Below, piece after piece: positions 18,156 to 30,854 of a stretch of DNA of 64,000 nucleotides. Position 1 is the first letter of the stretch; the number at the start of each line of letters is the position of its first letter. The stretch is from Frigidibacter oleivorans (GTDB lineage Bacteria > Pseudomonadota > Alphaproteobacteria > Rhodobacterales > Rhodobacteraceae): assembly GCF_003993775.1 (NCBI RefSeq), contig NZ_RJRZ01000010.1, forward strand, positions 1-64,000, in the 5' to 3' direction. Under the pieces are notes generated by a model. The model was not told where the DNA came from. It saw only the letters and a list, made by a program, of their open reading frames with translations, and did no database searches. The position numbers and the translations under genes were made by a program.

Positions 18156-19385
18156 ATGTCATTGCTGCGTACACTCGACCGAATGTTCAAGCACGAGGCC
18201 GCCGGAGGCATTGCCCTGATGCTTTCGGCCGCGCTGGCCTTCATCGTGGCGAATTCGGCCCTGTCCGACGGCTATCACGGGATCCTGGCGCTGCCCTTCT
18301 CGGTCAGCCTGGGCGAGAATGCCCTGGCCAAGCCGCTGATCCTGTGGATCAACGACGGGCTGATGGCGATCTTCTTCTTCCTCGTCGGGCTGGAGCTGAA
18401 GCGCGAGATGCGCGAGGGCAAGCTCAAGGACCCGGCCGACGTGATCCTTCCCGGCATGGCGGCGGTCGGCGGCATGGCCGCGCCGGCGCTGATCTTCCTT
18501 GCGCTGAACCTGGGCAACCCGGCCACGGTGCATGGCTGGGCAATCCCCGCCGCCACCGACATCGCCTTCGCCGTGGGCGTGATGGCGCTGCTCGGCAAGC
18601 GGGTGCCGGCCTCGCTGAAGATCTTCCTGCTGACGCTCGCCATCCTCGACGACCTCGGGGCCATCGTGATTATCGCGCTGTTCTACACGGCCGAACTGAA
18701 GATCGACTATCTGTGGCTGTCGCTGATCCCCCTCGCCGCCCTGTGGTGGCTGAACCGGATCGGCACGCACCGCATCGCGCCCATCGTGCTGTTCGGGGCG
18801 CTGCTGTGGTTCTTCATCCTGAAATCCGGCGTGCACGCGACGCTGGCGGGGGTGATCACCGCGCTCTTCGTGCCGCTGAAGGACAAGCACGGCAAGTCGC
18901 CGCTGCATTCGGTCGAACATGCGCTGTCGCCTTACGTCTTCTTCCTGATCGTGCCGGTCTTCGCCTTCGCCAATGCCGGGGTGGTGCTGGAAGGGATGAC
19001 GTTCTCCGACGTCTTCTCCTCGCTGCCGCTCGGCATCGCGGCGGGCCTGTTCATCGGCAAGCAGATCGGCGTCTTCGGCATCACCTGGCTGATGGTGAAG
19101 ACCGGCCTCGCGCGCATCCCCGCCGGCGCGACCTGGCACCATGTCTGGGGCGCGGCCTGTCTGGCCGGTATCGGCTTCACCATGTCGCTGTTCATCGGCT
19201 CGCTCAGCTACAATGACGCGCTCCTGATGAACGAGGTGCGGCTTGGCGTGCTGATCGGCTCGGCCCTGTCGGGCGTGCTGGGATATCTGGTGCTTCGCTA
19301 CGCCCCGGCCGACGTGATGGACGAGGACGAGCAGCAGGAAGACGAACGCGCCCGGCGCGACCTCGAGGAAAGCCCGGTCATCTGA
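18156..19385 (+). CDS. nhaA: Na+/H+ antiporter NhaA
   Basis: Inner-membrane antiporter of 409 aa that expels Na+ in exchange for protons. The N-terminal helix (FKHEAAGGIALMLSAALAF), WINDGLMAIFFFLVGLELKRE, AIPAATDIAFA and the two ion-binding aspartates in LAILDDLGAI are all present, as is the long run of about 12 membrane segments. The C-terminal tail (last 30 residues) is highly acidic and charged. Start at 18156 follows AGGAAGAAGGA. A possible heat-shock-type promoter lies at 18051-18077. It stands alone and is convergent with scpA. Confidence 0.96.
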   Translation: MSLLRTLDRMFKHEAAGGIALMLSAALAFIVANSALSDGYHGILALPFSVSLGENALAKPLILWINDGLMAIFFFLVGLELKREMREGKLKDPADVILPGMAAVGGMAAPALIFLALNLGNPATVHGWAIPAATDIAFAVGVMALLGKRVPASLKIFLLTLAILDDLGAIVIIALFYTAELKIDYLWLSLIPLAALWWLNRIGTHRIAPIVLFGALLWFFILKSGVHATLAGVITALFVPLKDKHGKSPLHSVEHALSPYVFFLIVPVFAFANAGVVLEGMTFSDVFSSLPLGIAAGLFIGKQIGVFGITWLMVKTGLARIPAGATWHHVWGAACLAGIGFTMSLFIGSLSYNDALLMNEVRLGVLIGSALSGVLGYLVLRYAPADVMDEDEQQEDERARRDLEESPVI

Positions 19386-19395
19386 GCCGGACCGG

Positions 19396-19420
19396 CGGCC
19401 GGGGGGCGATCCCCCGGCCG
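19396..19420. terminator. strong hairpin between nhaA and scpA
   Basis: A perfect 10-bp stem (CGGCCGGGGG with CCCCCGGCCG, five-base loop) fills the gap between two convergent stop codons. It has no U-run, so it may be a shared 3'-end structure rather than a classical terminator. Confidence 0.55.
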
Positions 19421-19428
19421 TTCGCGCG

Positions 19429-21564
<2,136 letters not shown>

Positions 21565-21669
21565 GGCTTCTGCCCTCCCTTGGGCGATGCGATGCGGGAA
21601 CCGTGCCGCGGCACCCTGCCCTGTCCAACTCTGCCATGCCCGACTATATCTGCATGGAGAGGAGACCCG

Positions 21670-22248
21670 ATGCCCCGCCCGTTCCACGTGATGCTGATGT
21701 TGCTTGCGGTCGCGGCCCCCGCCCTGGCCCAGCCGCTTGCGGCGCAGGACCGCACCCCGCCGCCGATGCCGGCCCTGCCGGCCGCCAGCGCCGCCCCCGC
21801 CGCGATGGCGCAGGGCGAGGCGGTCCCCCTGCCCGGGGACGAGGGCGCGGACGACGCGCTGCCCGAGGCCGCCTCGGCGGAGGCCCCCTTCCCCCTGCCC
21901 GCCGAAGGGCTGACGATCGAGCAGTTCCGCTTCGACCGGCGGCTGGTCATCGTGCTGGCCGACACGCCGCAGAACCCGGCCTTCATCGACCAGATCCGTA
22001 TGCTGGCCGAGGGCCGGGACCAGATGGAGGCCCGCGACGCGGTGGTGATCGCCGATGCCGACCCCGAGGCCGACAGCGCCATCCGCGCCCGGCTGCGGCC
22101 GCGCGGCTTCATGCTGGTGCTGATCGACAAGGACGGGCAGATCGCGCAGCGCAAGCCCTTCCCCTGGACGGTGCGCGAGATCACCCGCGCCATCGACAAG
22201 ATGCCGCTGCGGCAGGAAGAACTGCGCGAGGAACGGCTGCGGCGCTGA
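21670..22248 (+). CDS. exported DUF4174-like protein
   Basis: Protein of 192 aa with a signal peptide (about 1-20, ALAQPLAAQ). An Ala/Pro-rich spacer (to about 80) leads into a thioredoxin-like alpha/beta region: [49 protein letters not shown]. This matches the DUF4174 family as I remember it, whose function is unknown; no CXXC motif is visible, so redox activity is unlikely. It is divergent from scpA and convergent with pccA. The start at 21670 follows GGAGAGGAGACCC. Confidence 0.82.
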   Translation: MPRPFHVMLMLLAVAAPALAQPLAAQDRTPPPMPALPAASAAPAAMAQGEAVPLPGDEGADDALPEAASAEAPFPLPAEGLTIEQFRFDRRLVIVLADTPQNPAFIDQIRMLAEGRDQMEARDAVVIADADPEADSAIRARLRPRGFMLVLIDKDGQIAQRKPFPWTVREITRAIDKMPLRQEELREERLRR

Positions 22249-22296
22249 GCGCAGCCGCCATGCCTGCCGGCCCCCGATCTTGCCGCGGCGGGCATG

Positions 22297-24300
<2,004 letters not shown>

Positions 24301-24393
24301 GCGGTCCCCCCAGCACGGAAAGGGCCGCCGCGGCGCGATGCCACGGCAGCCCGGAAGTCTTGGTTGCGAACGGTCGGCCCGAGGGCCGGACGA

Positions 24394-24621
24394 TCAGTTA
24401 CAGATGCCCACGTCGTCGCACAGCGCGCCGGCGGCGCCGCCGACCACGGCGCCCTGCGCCAGGCTGCCGCCGGTGACGGCCGCGGCGACGCCGCCCGTGG
24501 CCGCGCCGGTGGCGGCGCGTTCGAAGTCGTTCTCGCCGCAGGCGGCCAGCAGCGCGGTGGCCGCGAACAGTCCGGCGGCGAGGCCGCGACGCAGATGTCG
24601 GGGCGGGAATTGGTCAGGCAT
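24394..24621 (-). CDS. small Gly/Ala-rich lipoprotein (paralogue 1)
   Basis: Predicted lipoprotein of 75 aa. A basic start (PRHLRRG) and hydrophobic stretch end in a lipobox (LLAAC). The mature part (ATGAATGGVAAAVTGG) resembles a glycine-zipper helix and ends GALCDDVGICN with two cysteines. The neighbour at 24784-24993 has the same layout and the same ending (GALCDDAGIC), so they are diverged tandem paralogues. Function unknown; glycine-zipper lipoproteins often sit in the outer membrane. The start is set by the lipobox distance. Confidence 0.75.
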   Translation of the reverse strand: MPDQFPPRHLRRGLAAGLFAATALLAACGENDFERAATGAATGGVAAAVTGGSLAQGAVVGGAAGALCDDVGICN

Positions 24622-24706
24622 GGCAGGGCTCCTCCAGTGGCATCGGTTTCCCCGCCAACCCCCGGCATGGCCGCGGGGTTCCGCGCCACGCCCCGGCCCC
24701 GCCATG

Positions 24707-24741
24707 AAAAAAGGCCGCCGTCCCCGCGGGGGACAGCGGCC
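24707..24741 (-). terminator. rho-independent terminator
   Basis: On the minus strand a long hairpin (GGCCGC then GTCCCC paired with GGGGAC and GCGGCC, one mismatch, three-base loop) is followed by six T. It lies between the two lipoprotein paralogues, so the upstream one (24784-24993) forms its own transcript. Confidence 0.85.
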
Positions 24742-24783
24742 CGAACAGGATCACCGCAGCCAGAGGCCGCCGCGATTGCCGGC

Positions 24784-24993
24784 TCAGTACGAGCGGCGGC
24801 AGATGCCCGCGTCGTCGCACAGCGCGCCGGCGCCGGCACCGATGGCCGCGCCGGTGAGCGCGTTGTTGTCGGTCGCGTCGGCGATGATGGCGCCCGCAGC
24901 GGCGCCGGTGAGGGCGCGGCCGCCGTCGGTTTCCAGACAGCCGGCAAGGGCCGACATGCCGACGAGGGCAAGGATGATCTTGGTGTTGCGCAT
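24784..24993 (-). CDS. small Gly/Ala-rich lipoprotein (paralogue 2)
   Basis: Predicted lipoprotein of 69 aa with a lipobox (ALAGC, Cys19). Glycine-zipper-like segments follow (LTGAAAGAIIADATDN, LTGAAIGAGAGALCDD) and it ends with two cysteines in CDDAGIC plus RRSY. It has two zipper units where the downstream paralogue has a less regular one. A strong terminator follows at 24707-24741. Function unknown; likely envelope-located. Confidence 0.78.
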   Translation of the reverse strand: MRNTKIILALVGMSALAGCLETDGGRALTGAAAGAIIADATDNNALTGAAIGAGAGALCDDAGICRRSY

Positions 24994-25360
24994 AGGTGTG
25001 CTCCGCCTCCAGCAGGGGTTGTTATTGCGCAACAGTCTAGCGTTCCGGCCGGTTCCCGAAAGTGAATTCCGCGCGATTTCCGAGACTCGGCAGACGATTG
25101 CCGATCCGCCAGGGTTGGAGCGAGGGACTGGACGGCCCCGGGAAAGACCGGCCCGGAGCACAGGCGGGAAAGCCGGGAACCGGGCCGGGAGTCAGGGGAA
25201 GGGTAACGGTCACAACGAACCGGGAGGATGGCCCTGCTGGTGACCACGCCCCCGCCGCCAGACTGCGCCGGCCCCTGCGGCCGCGCAACCGTCGCCTGCG
25301 CCGGACGCGGCCGGTGGGCGGCAAGCTGCCACAGATGCGGGGGGCCGGGCGGAGACATGC
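24994..25360. other. gene-free stretch between small genes
   Basis: About 370 bases without a supported gene. It must include the promoter of the lipoprotein at 24784-24993 (minus). A locally less G+C-rich patch (25020-25090) upstream of that gene is the likely site, but no clear -35/-10 pair was found. Open frames here lack family signals. Confidence 0.4.
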
Positions 25361-25765
25361 CTATTCGTCCTCGTCCCAGTCGTCGTCGTCCTCGTCGAAG
25401 CCGAAATCCTCGGCCGTCTCGGGGGCGAAGACCTCGGGGAAGGCGGCCTGCGCCCGCTTCAGGTCGATGCGCAGCAGCGCCTCATAGCTTTCGGGATCGA
25501 AGGGGTCCTCGGCCGCCACCACCTCGCGCCCGAACAGCCAGGACAGCCGCCCGGCATCGAGGTTGCCGCGCTCGAACGGCTCTTCGCCGAACTGCGCCCA
25601 GAGGGCGGCCATGAAGGCCGCGTCGGCGCGGCGGTCGAGCGCCGCGCGGTCGCGGAAGCGTTCGCGCCGGATGATCTTGGTCGCGCCCTTCTTGTTGGCG
25701 CGGCGGATGACGAACTGGAAATCGGTGCCCGGCAACCGGCCGGGAAAGCCGCGGTGTTTCAGCAT
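25361..25765 (-). CDS. unknown protein with very acidic tail
   Basis: Protein of 134 aa, not recognised. The N-terminal third is basic (RRANKKGATKIIRRERFRDR), the middle is helical with aromatic residues (AAFMAALWAQFGEEPF), and the last 16 residues are almost all Asp/Glu with a Trp. No signal peptide or membrane segment is visible. The start at 25765 (MLKHRGFPG) gives the most compact protein; an upstream ATG adds low-complexity sequence. It lies in the string of small genes between pccA and pccB. The basic-then-acidic charge layout could mean self-shielding or nucleic-acid or ribosome contact, but this is speculation. Confidence 0.65.
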   Translation of the reverse strand: MLKHRGFPGRLPGTDFQFVIRRANKKGATKIIRRERFRDRAALDRRADAAFMAALWAQFGEEPFERGNLDAGRLSWLFGREVVAAEDPFDPESYEALLRIDLKRAQAAFPEVFAPETAEDFGFDEDDDDWDEDE

Positions 25766-25879
25766 GGACAGCCCCTTGTGCAAGGACCGGGCCGTGCCGC
25801 GCCGGTGAGCCCGCTTCGGGCCGGCGGCGTCCCGCGGGGACCGGCCGCCATCCACCGGACGGCGGCCGGCCCGGCGGCG

Positions 25880-26008
25880 TTACTTGTACTTGCCGGTATA
25901 GACCGGTTCGGCCGTGACCGGCTCTTCGACGTAGACGACTTCGTCCTTCTGGGCGCAGGCGGCCACGAAGGCCAGCAGACATGCGCCGATGAGGAGGTTC
26001 CTGGACAT
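25880..26008 (-). CDS. tiny 42-aa lipoprotein
   Basis: A 42-aa predicted lipoprotein: hydrophobic LLIGACLLAFVAAC with a lipobox ending AAC, then QKDEVVYVEEPVTAEP and a terminal GKYK. The start follows GAGCACGGA about 6 bases upstream. Similar tiny lipoproteins with a VYVEEP.. core are, from memory, common in Rhodobacterales, usually unnamed. Function unknown. It is short enough to be missed by length cut-offs. Confidence 0.72.
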   Translation of the reverse strand: MSRNLLIGACLLAFVAACAQKDEVVYVEEPVTAEPVYTGKYK

Positions 26009-26165
26009 TCCGTGCTCCTGTTTCTTGTTGTGACCGGGGCGCCACGGCACCCGGCCTGCCTGTCGAGGTGGGGGACCGTTCGCGAACGGCCGGCGCACAG
26101 CATAAGCCAGCCCCCGGCAAAGCGGTATGGGGCGCCGTCGATGCCGGCGGAATGTGGCAGGCGGG

Positions 26166-26195
26166 ACTCAGGGCACCGGGACCCAGGGCACCGGC
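26166..26195 (+). repeat. imperfect 15-bp tandem duplication
   Basis: ACTCAGGGCACCGGG (26166-26180) is followed directly by ACCCAGGGCACCGGC (26181-26195), 13 of 15 positions identical. It lies in the non-coding gap between the tiny lipoprotein and the DUF6497-like gene. Confidence 0.65.
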
Positions 26196-26237
26196 GGGCG
26201 GCGCGGAACGATCCCCCGGACGGGACGAGGACCCGCA

Positions 26238-26636
26238 TCAGAACATCTCCCATTCGCAGCTGCCCTCCGCGGGGCGGTAGGCCTCGAAGAACTGCACCGC
26301 GTCGGGCGCCGTCTCGCCGAAGGGAATCTCCCGGTCGGACAGCGAGATGACGATCTGCTGCGGTTGCGGCCCCGTCGAGGGGATGCGGGGCAGCGCGAAG
26401 CTGTCGCACAACCACTGCATGTCGGCGGCCAGACTGTCGAAATCCATCGACGCAGTGATGGCCGGCGCGAGGAAACGGAAGCGCGCGGTCAGCCCTTCCG
26501 GCCCCGCGGCATCCTGCACCGTCTCGATCCAGCTGACGGCGAGGCCCGAGGGCAGCCGGATCTCCTCGGCCCGTGCGGGCCCCGCCACGAGCATCGCGGC
26601 CAGCATCGGCAGGCAAAGCGGCAGGGTCCGGCGCAT
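26238..26636 (-). CDS. exported DUF6497-like protein
   Basis: Protein of 132 aa with a signal peptide (about 1-23, ending GPARA). The mature part is an alpha/beta region with two cysteines (MQWLCDSF, EGSCEWEMF) that could form a disulfide in the periplasm. It starts 7 bases after the pccB stop, so it is likely cotranscribed with pccB. I associate this family with DUF6497 of Rhodobacterales, whose members were sometimes mislabelled acetolactate synthase; nothing here supports an enzymatic role. Function unknown. Confidence 0.72.
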   Translation of the reverse strand: MRRTLPLCLPMLAAMLVAGPARAEEIRLPSGLAVSWIETVQDAAGPEGLTARFRFLAPAITASMDFDSLAADMQWLCDSFALPRIPSTGPQPQQIVISLSDREIPFGETAPDAVQFFEAYRPAEGSCEWEMF

Positions 26637-26643
26637 CGTGACC

Positions 26644-28176
26644 TCAGAGCGGGATGTTGTCGTGCTTCTTCCACGGGTTGGCCAGAACCTTGCCCCGCAG
26701 CGAGGCGAAGGCCCGCGCCACCCGGCGGCGGGTCGAATGCGGCTGGATCACCTCGTCGATGAAACCGCGCTCGGCCGCGACGAAAGGATTGGCGAAGCGG
26801 TCCTCGTAGTCGCGGGTGCGGGCGGCGATCCGGTCCTTGTCCGCCAGTTCGCCCCGGTAGAGGATCTCGACCGCGCCCTTCGCGCCCATCACCGCGATTT
26901 CCGCCGTGGGCCAGGCATAGTTGAAATCGCCGCGCAGATGTTTCGACGCCATGACGTCATAGGCGCCGCCATAGGCCTTGCGGGTGATGACCGTGACCTT
27001 CGGCACCGTCGCCTCGCCATAGGCGAACAGCAGCTTCGCCCCGTGCTTGATCACGCCGCCATATTCCTGTCCGGTGCCCGGCAGGAAGCCCGGCACATCC
27101 ACCAGCGTCAGGATCGGGATGTCGAAGGCATCGCAGAACCGCACGAACCGCGCGGCCTTGCGGCTGCTGTCGATGTCGAGGCAGCCGGCCAGTACCATCG
27201 GCTGGTTCGCCACCACCCCCACGGTCTGCCCCTCGATCCGCAGGAAGCCGGTGATGATGTTGCCGGCATAGTCCTTCTGGATCTCGTAGAAGTCGCCCTC
27301 GTCGGCGATCTTCAGGATCAGCTCCTTCATGTCATAGGGCTGGTTCGGGTTGTCGGGGATCAGCGTGTCGAGGCTGGGTTCCATCCGGCCCGGATCGTCG
27401 AAGAAGGGACGGACCGGCGCCTTCTGGCGGTTGTTCAGCGGCAGGAAGTCGAACAGGCGGCGGATCTCGCTGATCGCCTCCACGTCGTTCTCGAAGGCGC
27501 CGTCCACCACGCCGGATTTCTTCGCATGGGTCGAGGCGCCGCCCAGTTCCTCGGCCGTCACCACCTCGTTGGTCACGGTCTTCACCACGTCGGGGCCGGT
27601 GACGAACATGTAGGACGTGTCCTTCACCATGAAGATGAAGTCGGTCATCGCCGGGGAATAGACCGCGCCCCCGGCGCAGGGACCCATGACGACGCTGATC
27701 TGCGGCACCACGCCCGAGGCCATGATATTGCGCTGGAACACCTCGGCATAGCCGCCGAGCGAGGCCACGCCTTCCTGGATGCGCGCGCCGCCGGAATCGT
27801 TCAGCCCGATCACCGGCGCGCCGTTCTGCATCGCCATGTCCATGATCTTGCAGATCTTCTGCGCGTGGGTTTCCGACAGCGACCCGCCGAAGACGGTGAA
27901 ATCCTGGCTGAAGACATAGACCATGCGGCCGTTGATCGTGCCCCAGCCGGTGACGACGCCGTCGCCGGCGGGACGGTCGGCCTCCATTCCGAACTCGGTG
28001 CAGCGATGGCGGACGAACATGTCGAATTCCTCGAAAGACCCCTCGTCCAGCAGCAGGTCCAGCCGTTCGCGCGCCGTCAGCTTGCCGCGCTTGTGCTGCG
28101 CCTCGATCCGGCGCTCGCCCCCGCCCAGCCGTGCCTCGGCCCGACGCTGTTCCAGCTGTTGCAGGATGTCCTTCAT
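26644..28176 (-). CDS. pccB: propionyl-CoA carboxylase beta subunit
   Basis: Carboxyltransferase subunit of 510 aa that moves the carboxyl group from biotin to propionyl-CoA, giving methylmalonyl-CoA. Both crotonase-like halves are present: the N half with [14 protein letters not shown] and the C half with the acyl-CoA and biotin-binding glycine loops ([24 protein letters not shown]). Asp rather than a bulkier residue in the substrate pocket cannot be judged by eye, but the pairing with pccA and scpA supports propionyl-CoA. Start at 28176 ([12 protein letters not shown]). An A+T-rich regulatory gap with a TTTGCAAA palindrome lies upstream. Confidence 0.95.
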   Translation of the reverse strand: MKDILQQLEQRRAEARLGGGERRIEAQHKRGKLTARERLDLLLDEGSFEEFDMFVRHRCTEFGMEADRPAGDGVVTGWGTINGRMVYVFSQDFTVFGGSLSETHAQKICKIMDMAMQNGAPVIGLNDSGGARIQEGVASLGGYAEVFQRNIMASGVVPQISVVMGPCAGGAVYSPAMTDFIFMVKDTSYMFVTGPDVVKTVTNEVVTAEELGGASTHAKKSGVVDGAFENDVEAISEIRRLFDFLPLNNRQKAPVRPFFDDPGRMEPSLDTLIPDNPNQPYDMKELILKIADEGDFYEIQKDYAGNIITGFLRIEGQTVGVVANQPMVLAGCLDIDSSRKAARFVRFCDAFDIPILTLVDVPGFLPGTGQEYGGVIKHGAKLLFAYGEATVPKVTVITRKAYGGAYDVMASKHLRGDFNYAWPTAEIAVMGAKGAVEILYRGELADKDRIAARTRDYEDRFANPFVAAERGFIDEVIQPHSTRRRVARAFASLRGKVLANPWKKHDNIPL

Positions 28177-28563
28177 CTGCCCCCCCAATCCGACCGACGC
28201 CCCGACCCTAGCGGAAGCGGCGGGGCAGCCAAAGCGGTTTCCGGAAAATTTGCAAACTTCCGAAGAAGCCTTCAGCGCAAATCGCAAATGTGCGAAATTC
28301 CGCCGACGGGCGCCCGAATGAGTGCCGGTCCGGCGGCACGATTGTCCCGGATCGCCACCGGCAGCGGCGGACGGTTGCCCAATTTTCCGCAGTGCAGCGA
28401 CAATCTTTGCCCAAATTCTTTCGCAGACGCAGCAAGAAAGTCTCAGTCCGGAAAAAGGGTGGCGATCCGGCTTGAAATCTGCGACGCGGGCGCTGTAGCA
28501 GCGGGGCCAAGTCCAGCGTTTTCTACCCCCGATGTTGCACCAAAAATCGATAGAGGCCTCCCG
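28177..28563. promoter_or_regulatory. A+T-rich divergent control region pccB / sat-cysC
   Basis: This 387-base gap is clearly richer in A+T than its surroundings and drives pccB leftwards and sat-cysC rightwards. A perfect 8-bp palindrome TTTGCAAA lies at 28249-28256, about 75 bases upstream of pccB, followed by related half-sites (GCGCAAAT and CGCAAATG around 28275-28291). As I recall, TTTGCAAA-type sites are bound by short-chain acyl-CoA regulators (ScfR family, for example PccR and RamB), including for pccB in Rhodobacter. No such regulator gene is in this window. The sat-cysC promoter should lie in 28370-28550. Confidence 0.6.
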
Positions 28564-30273
28564 ATGACCCTTCCGAACCTCGCTCCGATCCCCGAGCTTT
28601 ATGTTTCCTACGAGTCCGCGCAGAAGCTGAAGCACGAGGCGGGCAACCTCGTCTCGTGGGACCTGACGCCCCGTCAGATCTGCGATCTGGAACTGCTGAT
28701 GAACGGCGGCTTCAACCCGCTGAAGGGCTTCCTGTCCGAGGCCGATTATAACGGCGTCGTGGAAGAGATGCGGCTGGCCGACGGCACGCTCTGGCCGATG
28801 CCGATCACGCTGGACGTGTCCGAGGACTTCGCCGGCAAGATCGAGCCCGGCCAGGACATCGCGCTGCGCGATCAGGAAGGCGTCATCCTCGCCATCCTGT
28901 CGGTGACCGACAAATGGGTGCCGAACAAGGCGAACGAGGCCGAGAAGGTGTTCGGCGCCGACGATCTGGCGCATCCGGCGGTCAACTACCTGCACAACAC
29001 CGCCGGCAAGGTCTATCTGGGCGGCCCGATCACCGGCATCCAGCAGCCGGTGCATTATGACTTCAAGGCCCGCCGCGACACCCCCAACGAGCTGCGCGCC
29101 TATTTTCGCAAGCTGGGCTGGCGCCGCATCGTCGCCTTCCAGACCCGGAACCCGCTGCACCGCGCGCATCAGGAACTGACCTTCCGCGCCGCGAAAGAGG
29201 CGCAGGCCAACCTGCTGATCCACCCGGTGGTCGGCATGACCAAGCCGGGCGACATCGACCACTTCACCCGCGTGCGCTGCTACGAGGCGGTGCTGGACCA
29301 GTATCCGGCCGCCACCACGACGCTGAGCCTGCTGAACCTGGCCATGCGCATGGCCGGCCCGCGCGAGGCGGTCTGGCACGGCATCATCCGCCGGAACCAC
29401 GGCTGCACCCACATGATCGTCGGGCGCGACCATGCCGGCCCGGGCAAGAACTCGGCCGGGCAGGACTTCTACGACCCCTATGCGGCGCAGGAACTGTTCG
29501 GCAAGCACCAGGCCGAGATCGGCGTCGAGATGGTCGACTTCAAGCAGATGGTCTATGTGCAGGAACGCGCCCAGTACGAGCCGCGCGACGAGGTCGAGGA
29601 AGGCGCCACCATCCTCGACATCTCGGGCACCGAACTGCGCCGCCGTCTGGCCGAGGGGCTGGAAATCCCGGAATGGTTCTCGTTCCCCGACGTGGTGAAG
29701 GAACTGCGCCGCACCCGTCCGCCGCGGGCCAAGCAGGGCTTCACCGTGCTCTTCACCGGCTTCTCGGGCTCGGGCAAGTCCACCATCGCCAACGCGCTGA
29801 TGGTCAAGCTGATGGAACTGGGCGGCCGTCCGGTGACGCTGCTGGATGGCGATGTGGTGCGCAAGCACCTGTCCTCGGAACTGGGCTTCTCGAAGGAGCA
29901 CCGCGACATCAACATCCGCCGCATCGGCTATGTCGCGTCCGAGATCACCAAGAACGGCGGCATCGCCATCTGCGCGCCCATCGCGCCTTACATGGCCACC
30001 CGCCGCGCGGTGCGCGAGATGATCGAGGCCTATGGCGCCTTCGTCGAGGTGCATGTGGCGACCTCGATCGAGGCCTGCGAGGCGCGCGACCGCAAGGGGC
30101 TCTACAAGCTGGCGCGCGAGGGCAAGATCAAGGAGTTCACCGGTATCTCGGACCCCTACGAGACGCCCGAGAAGCCGGAACTGCGGATCGACACCGAAGG
30201 TCAGGACGTCGATACCTGCGCGCATCAGGTGATCCTGAAGCTGGAAAGCATGGGCCTGATCGGCGCCGTCTGA
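28564..30273 (+). CDS. bifunctional ATP sulfurylase / APS kinase
   Basis: Fusion of 569 aa that activates sulfate. Residues 1 to about 390 form the Sat-type ATP sulfurylase with the NPLHRAH nucleotide-binding motif and GRDHAGPG. The C-terminal part is APS kinase with P-loop GFSGSGKS (399-406), a LDGD segment and the GLYKLAREG region. Product flow: sulfate to APS to PAPS, for cysteine synthesis. This is the homomeric Sat type, not the CysDN heterodimer. A rho-independent terminator follows at 30300, so it is a single-gene unit. It is divergent from pccB. Confidence 0.94.
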   Translation: MTLPNLAPIPELYVSYESAQKLKHEAGNLVSWDLTPRQICDLELLMNGGFNPLKGFLSEADYNGVVEEMRLADGTLWPMPITLDVSEDFAGKIEPGQDIALRDQEGVILAILSVTDKWVPNKANEAEKVFGADDLAHPAVNYLHNTAGKVYLGGPITGIQQPVHYDFKARRDTPNELRAYFRKLGWRRIVAFQTRNPLHRAHQELTFRAAKEAQANLLIHPVVGMTKPGDIDHFTRVRCYEAVLDQYPAATTTLSLLNLAMRMAGPREAVWHGIIRRNHGCTHMIVGRDHAGPGKNSAGQDFYDPYAAQELFGKHQAEIGVEMVDFKQMVYVQERAQYEPRDEVEEGATILDISGTELRRRLAEGLEIPEWFSFPDVVKELRRTRPPRAKQGFTVLFTGFSGSGKSTIANALMVKLMELGGRPVTLLDGDVVRKHLSSELGFSKEHRDINIRRIGYVASEITKNGGIAICAPIAPYMATRRAVREMIEAYGAFVEVHVATSIEACEARDRKGLYKLAREGKIKEFTGISDPYETPEKPELRIDTEGQDVDTCAHQVILKLESMGLIGAV

Positions 30274-30299
30274 TCCGCCGGACCGTTATCGACCAGAAG

Positions 30300-30325
30300 G
30301 GGCGCGTCGCGGGACGCGCCCTTTC
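30300..30325 (+). terminator. rho-independent terminator of sat-cysC
   Basis: Perfect 9-bp stem (GGGCGCGTC with GACGCGCCC, four-base loop) followed by TTTCT, 26 bases past the stop codon. Confidence 0.85.
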
Positions 30326-30543
30326 TCATTGGGGGCCGCCTGGCCACCACCGGACGAACAGTTTCCAGCATTATCAATGGCCAGGCCGATTGTCCGGCCC
30401 CGCCCCTCGCAATCGGCGTGCCGCATCCCCATCTGTCTGGGGCAACTCTTTTATCGAACCTGTTCCTGACGGCTCAGCTCTCGATCTTCAGCTTTGCCGG
30501 GCCGCTGCGTTTTGTGGGCGGCACCTATACAAGGAACATCACG

Positions 30544-30750
30544 ATGGCCAATGGCACCGTGAAGTGGTTCAACCCCACCAAAGGCTTCGGCTTCATCCAG
30601 CATGAGCGTGGCGGCAAGGACGTGTTCGTCCATATCTCGGCGCTCGAGCGGGCCGGCATCTCGCGGCTGGACGACAACCAGGCCGTGACCTTCGACACGG
30701 AAAGCGACCGCAACGGCCGCGAATCCGCGACGAACCTGCAGCTGGCCTGA
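30544..30750 (+). CDS. cold-shock protein (CspA family)
   Basis: Single OB-fold RNA/DNA-binding protein of 68 aa. RNP1 (KGFGFIQ) and RNP2 (VFVHISAL) motifs are intact. The start at 30544 follows AAGGAACATCACG. A leader of up to about 200 bases precedes it and holds two inverted repeats (30338-30346 with 30378-30386; 30386-30392 with 30410-30416), a layout often seen in thermosensing cold-shock mRNAs, though not proven here. It acts as an RNA chaperone in the cytosol. Which csp paralogue it is cannot be told. Confidence 0.95.
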   Translation: MANGTVKWFNPTKGFGFIQHERGGKDVFVHISALERAGISRLDDNQAVTFDTESDRNGRESATNLQLA

Positions 30751-30854
30751 TCCACGGCCACCACACCGGGGGGCGGGGCCGTTCGCAGCCAGCCCTCCGC
30801 CTTCGCCTCGCCCGTTCGCGGGCGCGGCGATTTCTACATGGAAGACAGACTCAA

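Noticed and set aside
28208..28510. 100-aa minus-strand open frame between pccB and sat-cysC
   Set aside because: Lies in the A+T-rich regulatory gap, has unusual composition and no recognisable domain.
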